This document shows positions 26,485 through 35,640 of a stretch of 64,000 nt of DNA, one piece after another. The stretch spans positions 26,953-90,952 of the forward strand of contig NZ_JARRAE010000014.1 of NCBI RefSeq assembly GCF_030376605.1, written 5' to 3'. A program made the translations under genes and the position numbers. The notes below the pieces were generated by a model. That model saw nothing but the letters and a program-made list of their open reading frames with translations, was not told the DNA's origin and ran no database searches. Position 1 is the stretch's first letter; each line of letters starts with the position of its first letter. This DNA comes from Pseudochrobactrum sp. sp1633 (GTDB lineage Bacteria > Pseudomonadota > Alphaproteobacteria > Rhizobiales > Rhizobiaceae).

Positions 26485-26507
26485 AATATGAGTAATCATC
26501 TCATATT
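26485..26507. promoter_or_regulatory. Dyad upstream of system C sigma gene
   Basis: AATATGAG and CTCATATT form a perfect 8-bp inverted repeat with a 7-nt centre, 77 bp before the sigma start. It is a candidate operator; no regulator can be assigned. Confidence 0.35.
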
Positions 26508-26583
26508 ATAGCGCAAAATGCCATAAACGGCGAGTGATTGTATCAAGCGGCTTTTTAGAAGCTGCGGCATTGGCGAAAATGTC

Positions 26584-27084
26584 ATGACTTGGGATCTTCA
26601 AGAACTGTTCAGAAGGCATGCAGCGGACATTACCCGTTTCCTCCGGCAACGCGGCCATGATTCTGAAACAGCAAAAGACATTACCCAAGATACATTCCTG
26701 CGCATTCACAACGCTAAAAAACAAAATAATATCAACAATATACGATCGTATCTGTTCCGGATCGCAGACAATCTCGCCAAAGATTATTTTCGGGCGGCAA
26801 AGGTACAGAAACGCTACATCAAGCCTGCAGAAACATTCGATGCGATTGATGAAGTGCCTGATCCTGAGCACATAGCCGACTATCGCCAACGCCTTCAATT
26901 GTTAGCAAAAGCAATAGAAACACTGCCTCCACGGCAAAAAGAAGTGTTCCTGATGCACAAATTCGATGGTCTCAGCCATGTTGAAATTGCGCAAAAACTG
27001 GGCATTACAAGAAGTGCGGTTGAAAAACTGATCATCAAAGCCCTCGCCCATTGCAGGCATCACCTTGGTGATCTCCTCGAATAA
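26584..27084 (+). CDS. FecI-type ECF sigma factor (system C)
   Basis: This 166-residue ECF sigma factor has region 2 with ETAKDITQDTFLRIHNA and IADNLAKDYFRAAK, and region 4 with TLPPRQKEVFLMHKFDGLSH and KLGITRSAVEKLIIKALAHC. It is the first gene of a complete sigma-FecR-receptor set directly downstream of system B. The start ATG has only a weak ribosome site. Two matched promoter motifs, GTGAGG-N17-CGTCTTT, stand before the downstream fecR and receptor genes and are its likely targets. Confidence 0.9.
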   Translation: MTWDLQELFRRHAADITRFLRQRGHDSETAKDITQDTFLRIHNAKKQNNINNIRSYLFRIADNLAKDYFRAAKVQKRYIKPAETFDAIDEVPDPEHIADYRQRLQLLAKAIETLPPRQKEVFLMHKFDGLSHVEIAQKLGITRSAVEKLIIKALAHCRHHLGDLLE

Positions 27085-27111
27085 GGATTGTAAGTTTCTT
27101 GTATAATAAGA

Positions 27112-27141
27112 GTGAGGTATTTGGGAGCGGCAAACGTCTTT
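27112..27141 (+). promoter_or_regulatory. Candidate ECF promoter before fecR C
   Basis: GTGAGG (27112-27117), 17 bp, then CGTCTTT (27135-27141). Both boxes and the 17-bp spacing are repeated exactly before the receptor gene at 28248-28277, while the spacer differs. Confidence 0.65.
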
Positions 27142-27210
27142 ATAGCAAGCCATCAGTTTTGGACTGGGTTGCAGCCTCATTCACGCGCAAGAAAGTAGTC
27201 AGCGGTCACA

Positions 27211-28164
27211 ATGGTTAACTCAAGCGACGACAAAGCTCGAACCTCGCATAGTGAGGCACTGACCTGGTTCGTACGTGTGAATTCCGGTGATGCTACCAAT
27301 GCTGAAAAAGCAGAACATGCAAGCTGGATGGCCGCGGATCCTGCTAACGAAGCTGAATATCACGCGCTCGGCACAATCTGGAGTGATCTGGATGCTGTCG
27401 CCGACCCGCGCAATAAAAATATTCAACAAGTGCCAGCTCAAACGCCTGTTACTTCGCGGAGGGCGTTTCTGTATGGCGGAGCAGCTATTGCCGCAAGTCT
27501 CGGCGTTCTTTTCATTGCGCAGCCAGACTTTCTGACCAGCGATTATGCAACCTCAACGGGAGAGCTGCGTAGTGTCACACTATCAGACGGAACAACTGTT
27601 GATCTGGATGCAGACACCGCGCTTGCCATCAATTACACGGAACAAACCCGTAAAGTACAGCTCCTGCGCGGACGCGCCTTCTTTGATGTAGCAAAAGATG
27701 CCGCACGCCCCTTCACCGTCACCGCAGCCGGAGGCAGCGTGACCGCTTTGGGTACACGCTTCGTCGTGCATGAATGGGCCGCAGAGGTAACTGTCTGGGT
27801 TGAGGAAAGCGCGGTCTCTGTTGTTGCTCCGGATAAGAGCGAGAGGATCATCAATGCCGCGCAGCTTACCACTTTCAACGCTGCGGGGTTCGGCCCGATC
27901 AATACTGCCGATGTTAATGCAGAAGGCGCATGGAAGCGGGGTAAGCTGATTTTTGAAGACCGCCCTCTCAGGCAGGTTCTTGCCGATATCAACCGCTATC
28001 GCAGCGGAACAATCCGTGCAACGGATAGCAATCTTTTAAACATGCGTGTAAGCGGAATTTTTGACATCAACAAACCGGATGGTGTGCTGGATGCGATCCG
28101 CAATACGCTTCCGGTTCGTACAACAGAACTCACCCGCTATCTCGTTTTTTTAAGTCCGGCCTGA
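27211..28164 (+). CDS. FecR-family sigma regulator (system C)
   Basis: This 317-residue transducer has a DUF4880-type cytoplasmic domain (ALTWFVRVNSGDATNAEKAE) and TSRRAFLYGGAAIAASLGVL, a twin-arginine-like motif plus membrane helix. The periplasmic FecR domain has LSDGTTVDLDADTALAINYT, GRAFFDVAKDAARPFTV and ALGTRFVVHEW, and the STN-like end contains LRQVLADINRYRSG. It couples receptor C to sigma factor C. The fecR start is 70 bp after its candidate ECF promoter. Confidence 0.9.
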   Translation: MVNSSDDKARTSHSEALTWFVRVNSGDATNAEKAEHASWMAADPANEAEYHALGTIWSDLDAVADPRNKNIQQVPAQTPVTSRRAFLYGGAAIAASLGVLFIAQPDFLTSDYATSTGELRSVTLSDGTTVDLDADTALAINYTEQTRKVQLLRGRAFFDVAKDAARPFTVTAAGGSVTALGTRFVVHEWAAEVTVWVEESAVSVVAPDKSERIINAAQLTTFNAAGFGPINTADVNAEGAWKRGKLIFEDRPLRQVLADINRYRSGTIRATDSNLLNMRVSGIFDINKPDGVLDAIRNTLPVRTTELTRYLVFLSPA

Positions 28165-28247
28165 CTTAAAACCAATTCGAAACGAACAAGCACCAGCATG
28201 ACAACCATGACACGCATAAAATATGATAAATATTTTCAACTTTTATG

Positions 28248-28277
28248 GTGAGGGAGTCGCAGCCGGGAGTCGTCTTT
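28248..28277 (+). promoter_or_regulatory. Candidate ECF promoter before TonB receptor C
   Basis: GTGAGG (28248-28253)-N17-CGTCTTT (28271-28277) matches the motif before fecR C. A TTG at 28276 that opens the receptor frame lies inside it, so translation must begin further downstream. Confidence 0.65.
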
Positions 28278-28296
28278 GCTTGTAAAGGGCATTTTC

Positions 28297-30894
28297 ATGC
28301 CGATAAGCGTTATAAAGACGGAGAGTCATCAGAGCATGAACATGGAATCCCCGAGCAGTACATCCCTTCGAACGGGAATGAGAACAGGCAAATTGTTGCT
28401 GGCTCTTTTGGCAACCACGGCATTACAGATTAGTCATCCATTTGCCACAGTCGCCTATGCCCAACAGAACAGTGTCACCTATTCCATTCCGGCAGGTTCA
28501 TTAGGTACTGTGATTTCCGGTTTTGGGGACAGTTCCAACCTTCAGATATTATATCCGGCAGATCTGGTTCGCGGTAAAACCTCTCCCGGCCTTAGTGGAA
28601 CGATGAGCCGTCAGGAAGCTTTGTCCCGTCTGCTTACAGGCACAGGTCTTCGCTATAATTTCACCAATGCCAATACAGTAACAATTACGGATCGCATCTC
28701 ATCTGCCCCGAATGAGGCAACCGGTGCGAATGGTGCGATCGTGCTGGACACGATTACTGTCAGCGGCGGAACTTCCAGTATCGCAGATATCCCGTTTAAA
28801 ACAGCCGGTTCTTCTTCCTATATCAGCGCAGAGCAAATCCAGATCGTACCGCCGTCATCCACCGGAGACATCTTGCGCAATGCTCCGGGCGTGTTTTCTG
28901 CCGGAAACCGGACAGGTCAAGCGCTTGACGTCAATATTCGCGGGCTGCAAGGCATGAACCGTGTCGCCACTCTGGTAGATGGTGCGCAACAGAGTTCATC
29001 TGCCTATCGCGGCTATAAAGGCATGAGCAGCCGCACTTTTGTTGATCCGGAATTCATCGGTGGCATTGATATCCAGAAAGGCCCGCCAACCGGCGCTCAG
29101 GGCAGTGGTTCGATGGGCGGCGTTGTTAACATGCGCACCATCAATGCTGATGATATTATTATTGATGGCAAATCATACGGAGTAAAGGTAAAGGGCGGTT
29201 TCTCCGGAAACAGCATCGAACCACGCTCCTATTACATTCCGCCAAACACAGAGGCTCCGCGCTTTGGTGGCAATGACTGGCTGAATGGCAACAGCAATAT
29301 CGCAAGTGTTGCACTCGCCGCCAAGAATGAAAATTACGAGCTGGTGGGTGCCTTTGCCTCTCGTCGCAACGGCAATTATTTTGCAGGCACAAAAGGCGAG
29401 AAACAGGTCAAACGCTTCACTTTCGGTGGCAGGTATAACTGGGGGCCGATGTCCGCCTACAAACCCGGCAGCGAAATCTTCAACACCTCACAAGACACAA
29501 AATCTGTTTTGCTCAAGGGTAAGTTTAATTTCGAGCACGATCAGTCCGTGGAGCTCGGCTATATCCGCTATGACAGCACCTATGGTGAAGAATACGGCGA
29601 TATGAATAATCCCGTCGCCATTGCTGGGTGGCCGCCTTATCAGGCCAATCTGAGCCGCACCAGATCGGACATGTACACGGCTAAGTACACGTGGAATCCG
29701 GAAGACAATGACCTTATCAATTTGCAGGCCAATGTCTGGCATACGCGCCTGTCTGACAACTGGGCTGCCGTTGAAATTCTCACCGGTGTACCGGGGGATA
29801 CCAAAACCGATACAACCGGCGTAGAAATTTCAAACACATCCAATATTGATACCGATTATGGCACCTTTGATCTCAGATATGGTTCCACCTATTCCTATGA
29901 AAAAACGGTGCAAAATCCGGATACCAATATAGGGATGGAAGGCAACCGCACCGTCGCAGCAGTCTTTGCCAATGCCGATTATAAACCGGTTGACTGGCTG
30001 ACACTGACCGCAGGTATGCGTTATCAGGGATATCGTACACAGGATAACAGTCTGAATGCTCCTGTTGAGGGTCTTGACGGCACGCGTCTGACGCCGCTGC
30101 TTGGTGTCACGCTAGAACCGCTGGACGGCTTTCAGCTCTTTGCCAATTATGCGCAGGGCTGGCGTCCGCCAAGCATCCGCGAAACCATTTTCAAAATGCC
30201 CGGCCTGATAGAACCCAACCCGTTCCTGCGTCCGGAACGATCGGAAAACTATGAAATCGGCGCCAATTATCTTGGTAATGATGTCTTGCTTGACGATGAC
30301 AAGCTACGCTTCAAACTCGCCTTTTTCGATAATAATTATGATGATTATATCGTCAGATCCTATGGCAACCGTGCAGGGCTTCCGTTCCCTTACAGAGTTT
30401 ATGCCAATATCGATGGGGCAAAATTCAGAGGTGTCGAACTTTCGATGTCCTATGATGCAGGCATGTTCTTTACAGACGCAAATTTCAACCGCTACACCAA
30501 TGTTGAATATTGTTTTGCCGCCCGTGCAGGTGAAAGCGCCAAATGTGGTGAAAGCACTCCGCCGGATGACTACCAGAGCGTTTATGTTCCGCCAGTCTAT
30601 AGCGGATCAGTTACACTTGGCGCCCGCTTCCTCGATGAAAGCCTGACGGTTGGCGGCCGTGTTAATTTCGTCGGTGAACGTGCCATAAAGCGCAGCGGCG
30701 TAGGGACTGTAGAGAGCGAATGGCGTTCTTATCAGGTCTATGACACATTCGCTTCCTATAAGCTGAATGATAATTTTTCATTCAATGCGAGCATCGAGAA
30801 TATCTTTGACCTCTATTATCTTGATGCCATGAGCGAAGCCCTGACACCATCACCAGGTCGTACGTTCCGCTTAAGCGCGACAGCACGCTTCTGA
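28297..30894 (+). CDS. TonB-dependent heme/iron-type receptor with signalling domain (system C)
   Basis: This outer-membrane transporter of about 865 residues has a signal sequence (MRTGKLLLALLATTALQIS ... YAQ, starting about 30 residues in) and an STN domain (VTYSIPAGSLGTVISGFGDS). The plug has APGVFSAGNRTGQALDVNIR and KGPPTGAQGSGSMGGVVNMR. The barrel shows GWRPPSIRE, NPFLRPERSENYEIG and a GRTFRLSATARF end. ATG 28297 has AAAGGG 7 nt upstream; ATG 28336 is an alternative that would give a more usual signal peptide. Very similar in layout to receptor B; receptor A is the same family with an added barrel. Ligand unknown. Confidence 0.9.
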   Translation: MPISVIKTESHQSMNMESPSSTSLRTGMRTGKLLLALLATTALQISHPFATVAYAQQNSVTYSIPAGSLGTVISGFGDSSNLQILYPADLVRGKTSPGLSGTMSRQEALSRLLTGTGLRYNFTNANTVTITDRISSAPNEATGANGAIVLDTITVSGGTSSIADIPFKTAGSSSYISAEQIQIVPPSSTGDILRNAPGVFSAGNRTGQALDVNIRGLQGMNRVATLVDGAQQSSSAYRGYKGMSSRTFVDPEFIGGIDIQKGPPTGAQGSGSMGGVVNMRTINADDIIIDGKSYGVKVKGGFSGNSIEPRSYYIPPNTEAPRFGGNDWLNGNSNIASVALAAKNENYELVGAFASRRNGNYFAGTKGEKQVKRFTFGGRYNWGPMSAYKPGSEIFNTSQDTKSVLLKGKFNFEHDQSVELGYIRYDSTYGEEYGDMNNPVAIAGWPPYQANLSRTRSDMYTAKYTWNPEDNDLINLQANVWHTRLSDNWAAVEILTGVPGDTKTDTTGVEISNTSNIDTDYGTFDLRYGSTYSYEKTVQNPDTNIGMEGNRTVAAVFANADYKPVDWLTLTAGMRYQGYRTQDNSLNAPVEGLDGTRLTPLLGVTLEPLDGFQLFANYAQGWRPPSIRETIFKMPGLIEPNPFLRPERSENYEIGANYLGNDVLLDDDKLRFKLAFFDNNYDDYIVRSYGNRAGLPFPYRVYANIDGAKFRGVELSMSYDAGMFFTDANFNRYTNVEYCFAARAGESAKCGESTPPDDYQSVYVPPVYSGSVTLGARFLDESLTVGGRVNFVGERAIKRSGVGTVESEWRSYQVYDTFASYKLNDNFSFNASIENIFDLYYLDAMSEALTPSPGRTFRLSATARF

Positions 30895-30900
30895 TCATCT

Positions 30901-30940
30901 GACCAATACCAGAACGACAACAGCCTTTTTGGTATTGGTC
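30901..30940 (+). terminator. Hairpin after TonB receptor C
   Basis: A 10-bp perfect stem GACCAATACC / GGTATTGGTC lies 6 bp after the stop, with a 20-nt loop that contains TTTTT. It is the likely end of the system C transcript. Confidence 0.55.
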
Positions 30941-31181
30941 TACGTTTCATAGACAAAGTAGCACAGTAATATTTTAACGACAGCTCTCATGACACGCCCT
31001 GATGCAACCAAGGGCACCAGCACTTCATCACAATTGCACCAATACTAGCTGTTCATGTGCATCGGGTATTGCAGTGCGCCCCGAAAGACGTCTGCTTCCG
31101 GGAGCGGAAAATCTCGTACTGATGGCCGACTTGTGGCGCATAGCTGCTTGCACCGAGACACACGCCTTCAAAAAACACGAC

Positions 31182-32024
31182 TTATTTAATGCCTGCACGC
31201 ATGAAGCTTTGTACAAATTGGCGTTGAAATAGCAGAAAACCAACCAGCAGTGGTGCCGAGGTCATTAAGGCTGCTGCAGAGATAATGCTCCATTGCACAC
31301 CCTGATCCGGCGAGGAGAACACCTGCAGACCAACCGTCAGCGGTCGTGTTGACACCGAATTGGTAATGACCAGTGGCCAGAGCAGATTGTTCCAGTGGTA
31401 GCTCACGGATACCAGCCCGTAAGCCACATAGATCGGTTTTGCCAAAGGTACATAGACTTTGAGCAAAGTGGTGAGCGCTCCTGCGCCTTCCACACGCGCT
31501 GCATCATCCAGCTCTTTAGGTACGGTCAGGAATGTCTGACGCAGCAGGAAAATACCAAAGGCTGATGCCATATAAGGCAGCCCCATCGCCACAACCGTGT
31601 CCACCAGACCGAGTTTGGCAATGGTGCGGTAGTTCTCCACCAGCAGCACTTCCGGCATAATCATCAGCTGCACCAGTACCAGCATGAAAACAATGGTTTT
31701 GCCGCGAAACTCATAACGGGCAAAAGCATAGGCTGCGAGGGTACAGATGACAAACTGGCTGATCAGAATAGTGCTAATCAGCATGAATGTGTTGAGGAAG
31801 TAGCGCCCGAAAGGTGCTGCATTCCATGCATTGCTGAAATTTTCGAGCGTCACCGGAGCAAACAACTCAAAACGCGCTTCATATTCCGGCGGATGGAATG
31901 CCATCCACACGGCATAGAGCAGCGGCAAAATCCAGAGCAGCGCCAGCATATAGCAGCCGATGGTTTCAACAACACGCCAGAAGGAAAATTCACGCGGCTG
32001 ATGCGGTAATGTCATTGCACTCAT
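31182..32024 (-). CDS. ABC importer permease, UgpE/MalG type
   Basis: This 280-residue inner-membrane permease of the carbohydrate/glycerol-phosphate (CUT1) importer family has six predicted helices. The EAA loop reads PKELDDAARVEGAGALTTLLKVYVPLAKP. It pairs with the permease encoded upstream, whose stop overlaps this start by 4 bp. It is the last gene of the minus-strand operon that begins with the ATPase gene at 35.4 kb. The substrate cannot be read from the sequence; context suggests a phosphorylated compound. Confidence 0.9.
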   Translation of the reverse strand: MSAMTLPHQPREFSFWRVVETIGCYMLALLWILPLLYAVWMAFHPPEYEARFELFAPVTLENFSNAWNAAPFGRYFLNTFMLISTILISQFVICTLAAYAFARYEFRGKTIVFMLVLVQLMIMPEVLLVENYRTIAKLGLVDTVVAMGLPYMASAFGIFLLRQTFLTVPKELDDAARVEGAGALTTLLKVYVPLAKPIYVAYGLVSVSYHWNNLLWPLVITNSVSTRPLTVGLQVFSSPDQGVQWSIISAAALMTSAPLLVGFLLFQRQFVQSFMRAGIK

Positions 32025-32896
32025 TTGTAATGCACCTTGCGATCAAGAACCCCAAACTGGACAAAAGCGATGAGAGCGAGTGCGAGCAATAGCACAACCG
32101 TCAAAGCCGATGCATAGGCCGTATCCCAGAAACGGAATGCAACATTGTAAACATAGTAAAGCAGCAAAGTACTGGCATTATCCGGCCCGCCGCGCGTCAT
32201 TACAATCACATGGTCAATCAGGCGGAATGCATTGATCACCGCATTAATCAGTACGAACAAAGTTGTCGGCATCAGCAGCGGGAATGTAACGCGACGGAAG
32301 AAATACCAGCGCCCTGTGCCTTCAAGTGCAGCGGCTTCTGACAGACTCGGACTGATCTGCTGCAATGCGGCCAGATAAAAGATCATGAAGAAACCGGCTT
32401 CTTTCCAGATCGCCAGAGCCATAAGGCTACCCAGCACAGTATCAGGATTACCAAGCCAGTTGGTTTCATGAAAACCGAACAATCCGAGAAACTGATCAAT
32501 CAGACCATAGCCGGGTGTGTAGAAAAACAACCAGATATTGGCGACAGCAATCATCGGCAAGACTGTTGGCAGAAAGAATGACATGCGCATCAGCGACCGG
32601 CCGCGAATGGATGAATTCACGACAATTGCCATCAGCATTGCCAGAGCGATGGATGCAGGCACTGTGCCCAGCGCATAAATCGCATTATTCTTCAACGCTG
32701 CCCAGAACACCGGATCATTGATCATCGTTGTATAATGATCAACTCCGACAAATTGCGGCGGACGTTTGCCACGCTGCGTCTGGTAGAAGCTGTTGATGAA
32801 TGTCATCACCGCCGGAATATGCGTAAACACAGCCAGCAAAACTGTGGCCGGTAGCAGTAGAAGCCAGGGTGTTATCTGGTTTTTCGCCTGATTCAC
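32021..32896 (-). CDS. ABC importer permease, UgpA/MalF type
   Basis: This is a 291-residue permease with six helices and the EAA-like loop QISPSLSEAAALEGTGRWYFFRRVTFPLLMP. GTG 32896 is taken as the start because TGGAG lies 7 nt upstream; the frame continues 19 codons further but with an unlikely, Arg/His-rich N-terminus. It overlaps the partner permease by 4 bp. It forms the membrane channel with UgpE-like 31182-32024. Confidence 0.9.
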   Translation of the reverse strand: MNQAKNQITPWLLLLPATVLLAVFTHIPAVMTFINSFYQTQRGKRPPQFVGVDHYTTMINDPVFWAALKNNAIYALGTVPASIALAMLMAIVVNSSIRGRSLMRMSFFLPTVLPMIAVANIWLFFYTPGYGLIDQFLGLFGFHETNWLGNPDTVLGSLMALAIWKEAGFFMIFYLAALQQISPSLSEAAALEGTGRWYFFRRVTFPLLMPTTLFVLINAVINAFRLIDHVIVMTRGGPDNASTLLLYYVYNVAFRFWDTAYASALTVVLLLALALIAFVQFGVLDRKVHYK

Positions 32897-33018
32897 GCGA
32901 TTTCTCCAGCCTTTGTGACGATGGTGCTGACCAGCGAACCGGCAGCACATCATATTGTCTTTTATGAATAATCAGGCAGTGTATGGCTCCTCCGCCATAC
33001 ACTGCCCCTGCCCCGATA

Positions 33019-34323
33019 TTACTGGTAAGGCTTGAGAATACGCTCAGCCTCAGCCTGTGCATCGCCCAGCGCCGTTTCAACGCTTTTATTACCGGTCAAT
33101 GCTGCTTCAATCGCATCATCAATCACGCGTGCAACACGCTGATTTTCATAGGTTGAAAGTTCAGGCACCATATATTGAATCTGGTCGTGCGGAACTTTTG
33201 CACCCGGAAATTCCGCGACATATTTCTTCATCGCTTCTGTTTCCCATGCATCGTCGCGCGCAGCGATGTAGCCGGTTTTGATGCTCCATTCTGCAGCCTG
33301 ATCCGCCGAGGACAACCATTTCACAAATTTAAATGCAGCCTGCTGCTTTGCCTCATCCTCAACATTGAAGATATAAGCATTGCCGCCACTGGTCGGTGCG
33401 CCATAGGCCTTGTTCTTAGGCAGGATCTGCACACCAAACGGAAATGGTGCATTGTTTTTCACATTGGTCAGATTGCCGCTTGTTGTGGTGATCATCGCGG
33501 CGCGGCCCTCAAAGAAGTCCTTCGGATTGGTTGCCCATTCAATCACACCCGGCTTCATCACCTTATGCTTATGCGCCAGATCAACCCAATATTGCATGGC
33601 TTCAACAACTTCAGGCGAATTGAAATAGGTTTTCTTGCCATCCGGCTCCGAAATCTTACCACCATTTTGCGCAACATAGCCCTGCAGCAACCAGTAAGAT
33701 GTCAGCGATGACGGCACCTGCATACCCCAGCGCTCAACATTACCGCCGCTTGAGCGCTTGGTCAGCTTGGTTGCAAAATCGACAACCTCTGCCCAGTCCT
33801 GCGGACCTTTTTCCGGATCAAGACCGACTTCCTTGAAAGCGTCTTTATTCCAGAAAAACACTGTGGTTCCGCGCTGGAACGGCACACCCCATGTCTTATC
33901 TTCGCTCTTGCTGTTGACCATGAAAACCGGCGTAAAGCCTGCAAGCCAAGCTTTGTCTTCATCGCTCTTTGCCAGATCCTCATAAGGAAGAATGGCATCT
34001 TCCTCAATCAGCGTGAACATATCTGTCGAGAGCATAACCGCCACTTCCGGTGCCTGTCCGGATTTAAACGCCGTGAGCGATTTGCTCAGGGTTTCAGGAT
34101 ATGTGCCGGAATAAATCGGCTTCACCTTAATATCCGGATTTTGCCCTTCAAAACGGGTGATCAGATCATCCACAATTTTGGTAACCGGCCCGCCAATCGC
34201 CACCGGATAATAAAAACTGATTTCGACCGGTTCGGCCTGAGCTGCGCTCCACCCGCCCAGAACCGCCAACATTGCTGATGTTGCAAGGAGCGTTTTTACA
34301 GATCGTTTTGCCTGCATAGTCAT
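33019..34323 (-). CDS. ABC importer periplasmic binding protein, UgpB-like
   Basis: This 434-residue extracellular solute-binding protein (family 1) has a signal peptide ending SAAQA near residue 30. The mature part starts EPVEISFYYPVAIGGPVTKI, as in UgpB-type proteins, and contains WGVPFQRGTTVFFWNKDAF and a C-terminal Ala/Glu-rich helix. ATG 34323 has GAGG at a good distance; ATG 34329 is too close to it. The binding site resembles sn-glycerol-3-phosphate binders in general character, but ligand residues cannot be assigned by eye. The gap to the permease gene is about 120 bp. Confidence 0.9.
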   Translation of the reverse strand: MTMQAKRSVKTLLATSAMLAVLGGWSAAQAEPVEISFYYPVAIGGPVTKIVDDLITRFEGQNPDIKVKPIYSGTYPETLSKSLTAFKSGQAPEVAVMLSTDMFTLIEEDAILPYEDLAKSDEDKAWLAGFTPVFMVNSKSEDKTWGVPFQRGTTVFFWNKDAFKEVGLDPEKGPQDWAEVVDFATKLTKRSSGGNVERWGMQVPSSLTSYWLLQGYVAQNGGKISEPDGKKTYFNSPEVVEAMQYWVDLAHKHKVMKPGVIEWATNPKDFFEGRAAMITTTSGNLTNVKNNAPFPFGVQILPKNKAYGAPTSGGNAYIFNVEDEAKQQAAFKFVKWLSSADQAAEWSIKTGYIAARDDAWETEAMKKYVAEFPGAKVPHDQIQYMVPELSTYENQRVARVIDDAIEAALTGNKSVETALGDAQAEAERILKPYQ

Positions 34324-34367
34324 AATCATTGCCTCACGTTGGATGGTTATTCCTGAAGTATTGCGGT

Positions 34368-35435
34368 TTAGACCGGCAGCGCGGCTCGTTCGACGCGATG
34401 CCCTGCGGCTTCATCAAAGACATGTACTGCGGATGGTGCCCATGTCAGACCAACCGTGTCACCGGCATTCAGCTGACGCACACCTTCAATGCGCACCTGC
34501 AAAGTCTGATCCCCGACCCGACAATCCAGAATACTGTCGGCACCATGATATTCGATTGTTTCAATACGGGCTTTGACACGCCCCTCATCCGCCACGCGGA
34601 TTTCCTCCGGCCGCAATCCCAGAACCAGCCCGTTTGCCGAGCCTTCAATGATTGCCGGACCATCAACAGCACCGCTGATTGTGGACTTGCCGTCATATTC
34701 ACCCATGCGGATAACATTCATTGGCGGCGTGCCGATAAAACGCGCGACAAAGGTGGTCGCAGGCTTCAGATAAAGCTCCGCGGGTTTAGCCTTTTGCTCA
34801 ATCTTGCCGCCCTTCATCAGAACAACCTGATCGGCAAGGCTCATGGCCTCAATCTGATCATGGGTCACATAGACCATTGTCATACCGAGCTGTTGCTGCA
34901 GATTGCGGATTTCCTTACGCATCTCATGACGCAACTGGGCATCAAGATTGGACAGTGGCTCATCCATCAGGCACACGGAGGCTTCAGCCACGATGGCACG
35001 CCCCAGAGCGACACGCTGCTGCTGTCCGCCGGAAAGCTGCGACGGGCGGCGATCCAACAAATGCGACAGGCCAAGGATGTCGGCGGCACGCTTCAGCCGC
35101 TGATCACGCTCACCGGCTGACACTTTGCGTACACGAAGGCCAAAGATAATATTTTCGGCAACTGTGAGATGCGGAAACAGCGCATAGGACTGGAACACCA
35201 TTGCCAGACCGCGCTTTGCGGGCGCAGCATTGGTTACATCCTTACCACCGATAATAATCTGGCCGGAAGTCACAGAGTCCAGACCGGCAATCAGACGCAG
35301 AGATGTTGACTTACCACAACCGGAAGGCCCTAACAGCACAGTCAGCGTGCCGGGTTCCACGGTAAAATTCACATCATTCACTGCGTGGAATGTCGTCCAC
35401 TTCTTGTTGAGATTAACGATCTCAATACCGGACAT
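34368..35435 (-). CDS. ABC importer ATP-binding protein, UgpC/MalK type
   Basis: This 355-residue ATPase has Walker A GPSGCGKST, signature LSGGQQQRVALGRA, Walker B CLMDEPLSNLD and the switch His in YVTHDQ. A C-terminal TOBE/regulatory domain of the MalK kind (VLGLRPEEIRV) follows. ATG 35435 is chosen because GGGGGAGCGG precedes it; the frame is open 14 codons upstream. It energises the importer made by the three downstream genes. It is the first gene of the operon and divergent from the phosphoesterase gene. Confidence 0.93.
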   Translation of the reverse strand: MSGIEIVNLNKKWTTFHAVNDVNFTVEPGTLTVLLGPSGCGKSTSLRLIAGLDSVTSGQIIIGGKDVTNAAPAKRGLAMVFQSYALFPHLTVAENIIFGLRVRKVSAGERDQRLKRAADILGLSHLLDRRPSQLSGGQQQRVALGRAIVAEASVCLMDEPLSNLDAQLRHEMRKEIRNLQQQLGMTMVYVTHDQIEAMSLADQVVLMKGGKIEQKAKPAELYLKPATTFVARFIGTPPMNVIRMGEYDGKSTISGAVDGPAIIEGSANGLVLGLRPEEIRVADEGRVKARIETIEYHGADSILDCRVGDQTLQVRIEGVRQLNAGDTVGLTWAPSAVHVFDEAAGHRVERAALPV

Positions 35436-35585
35436 CCGCTCCCCCTCCCCAATGCTTATAGCCGCCACGCAAAACACCGCTTGCTTTCAATGACAGCATT
35501 TCTCCGGCAACATCTTTTGCAAGATCAACAGAAACCGGCTTTACTCTATAAAAAAATTATTGAACTTTTTATTCACAGTCAATAC

Positions 35586-35597
35586 TTTTGTACAAAA
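35586..35597. promoter_or_regulatory. Candidate SorC-regulator operator (TTTTGTACAAAA)
   Basis: This is a perfect 12-bp palindrome in the divergent region between the ABC operon and the phosphoesterase gene. A related core, ATTTGTACATT, occurs at 37387-37397, before the SorC-type regulator and SurE genes. Shared regulation by that regulator is inferred. Confidence 0.4.
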
Positions 35598-35640
35598 TTG
35601 AGTGATTTGAATTTGACTCATTCATTGACGGGAGCGAAAC

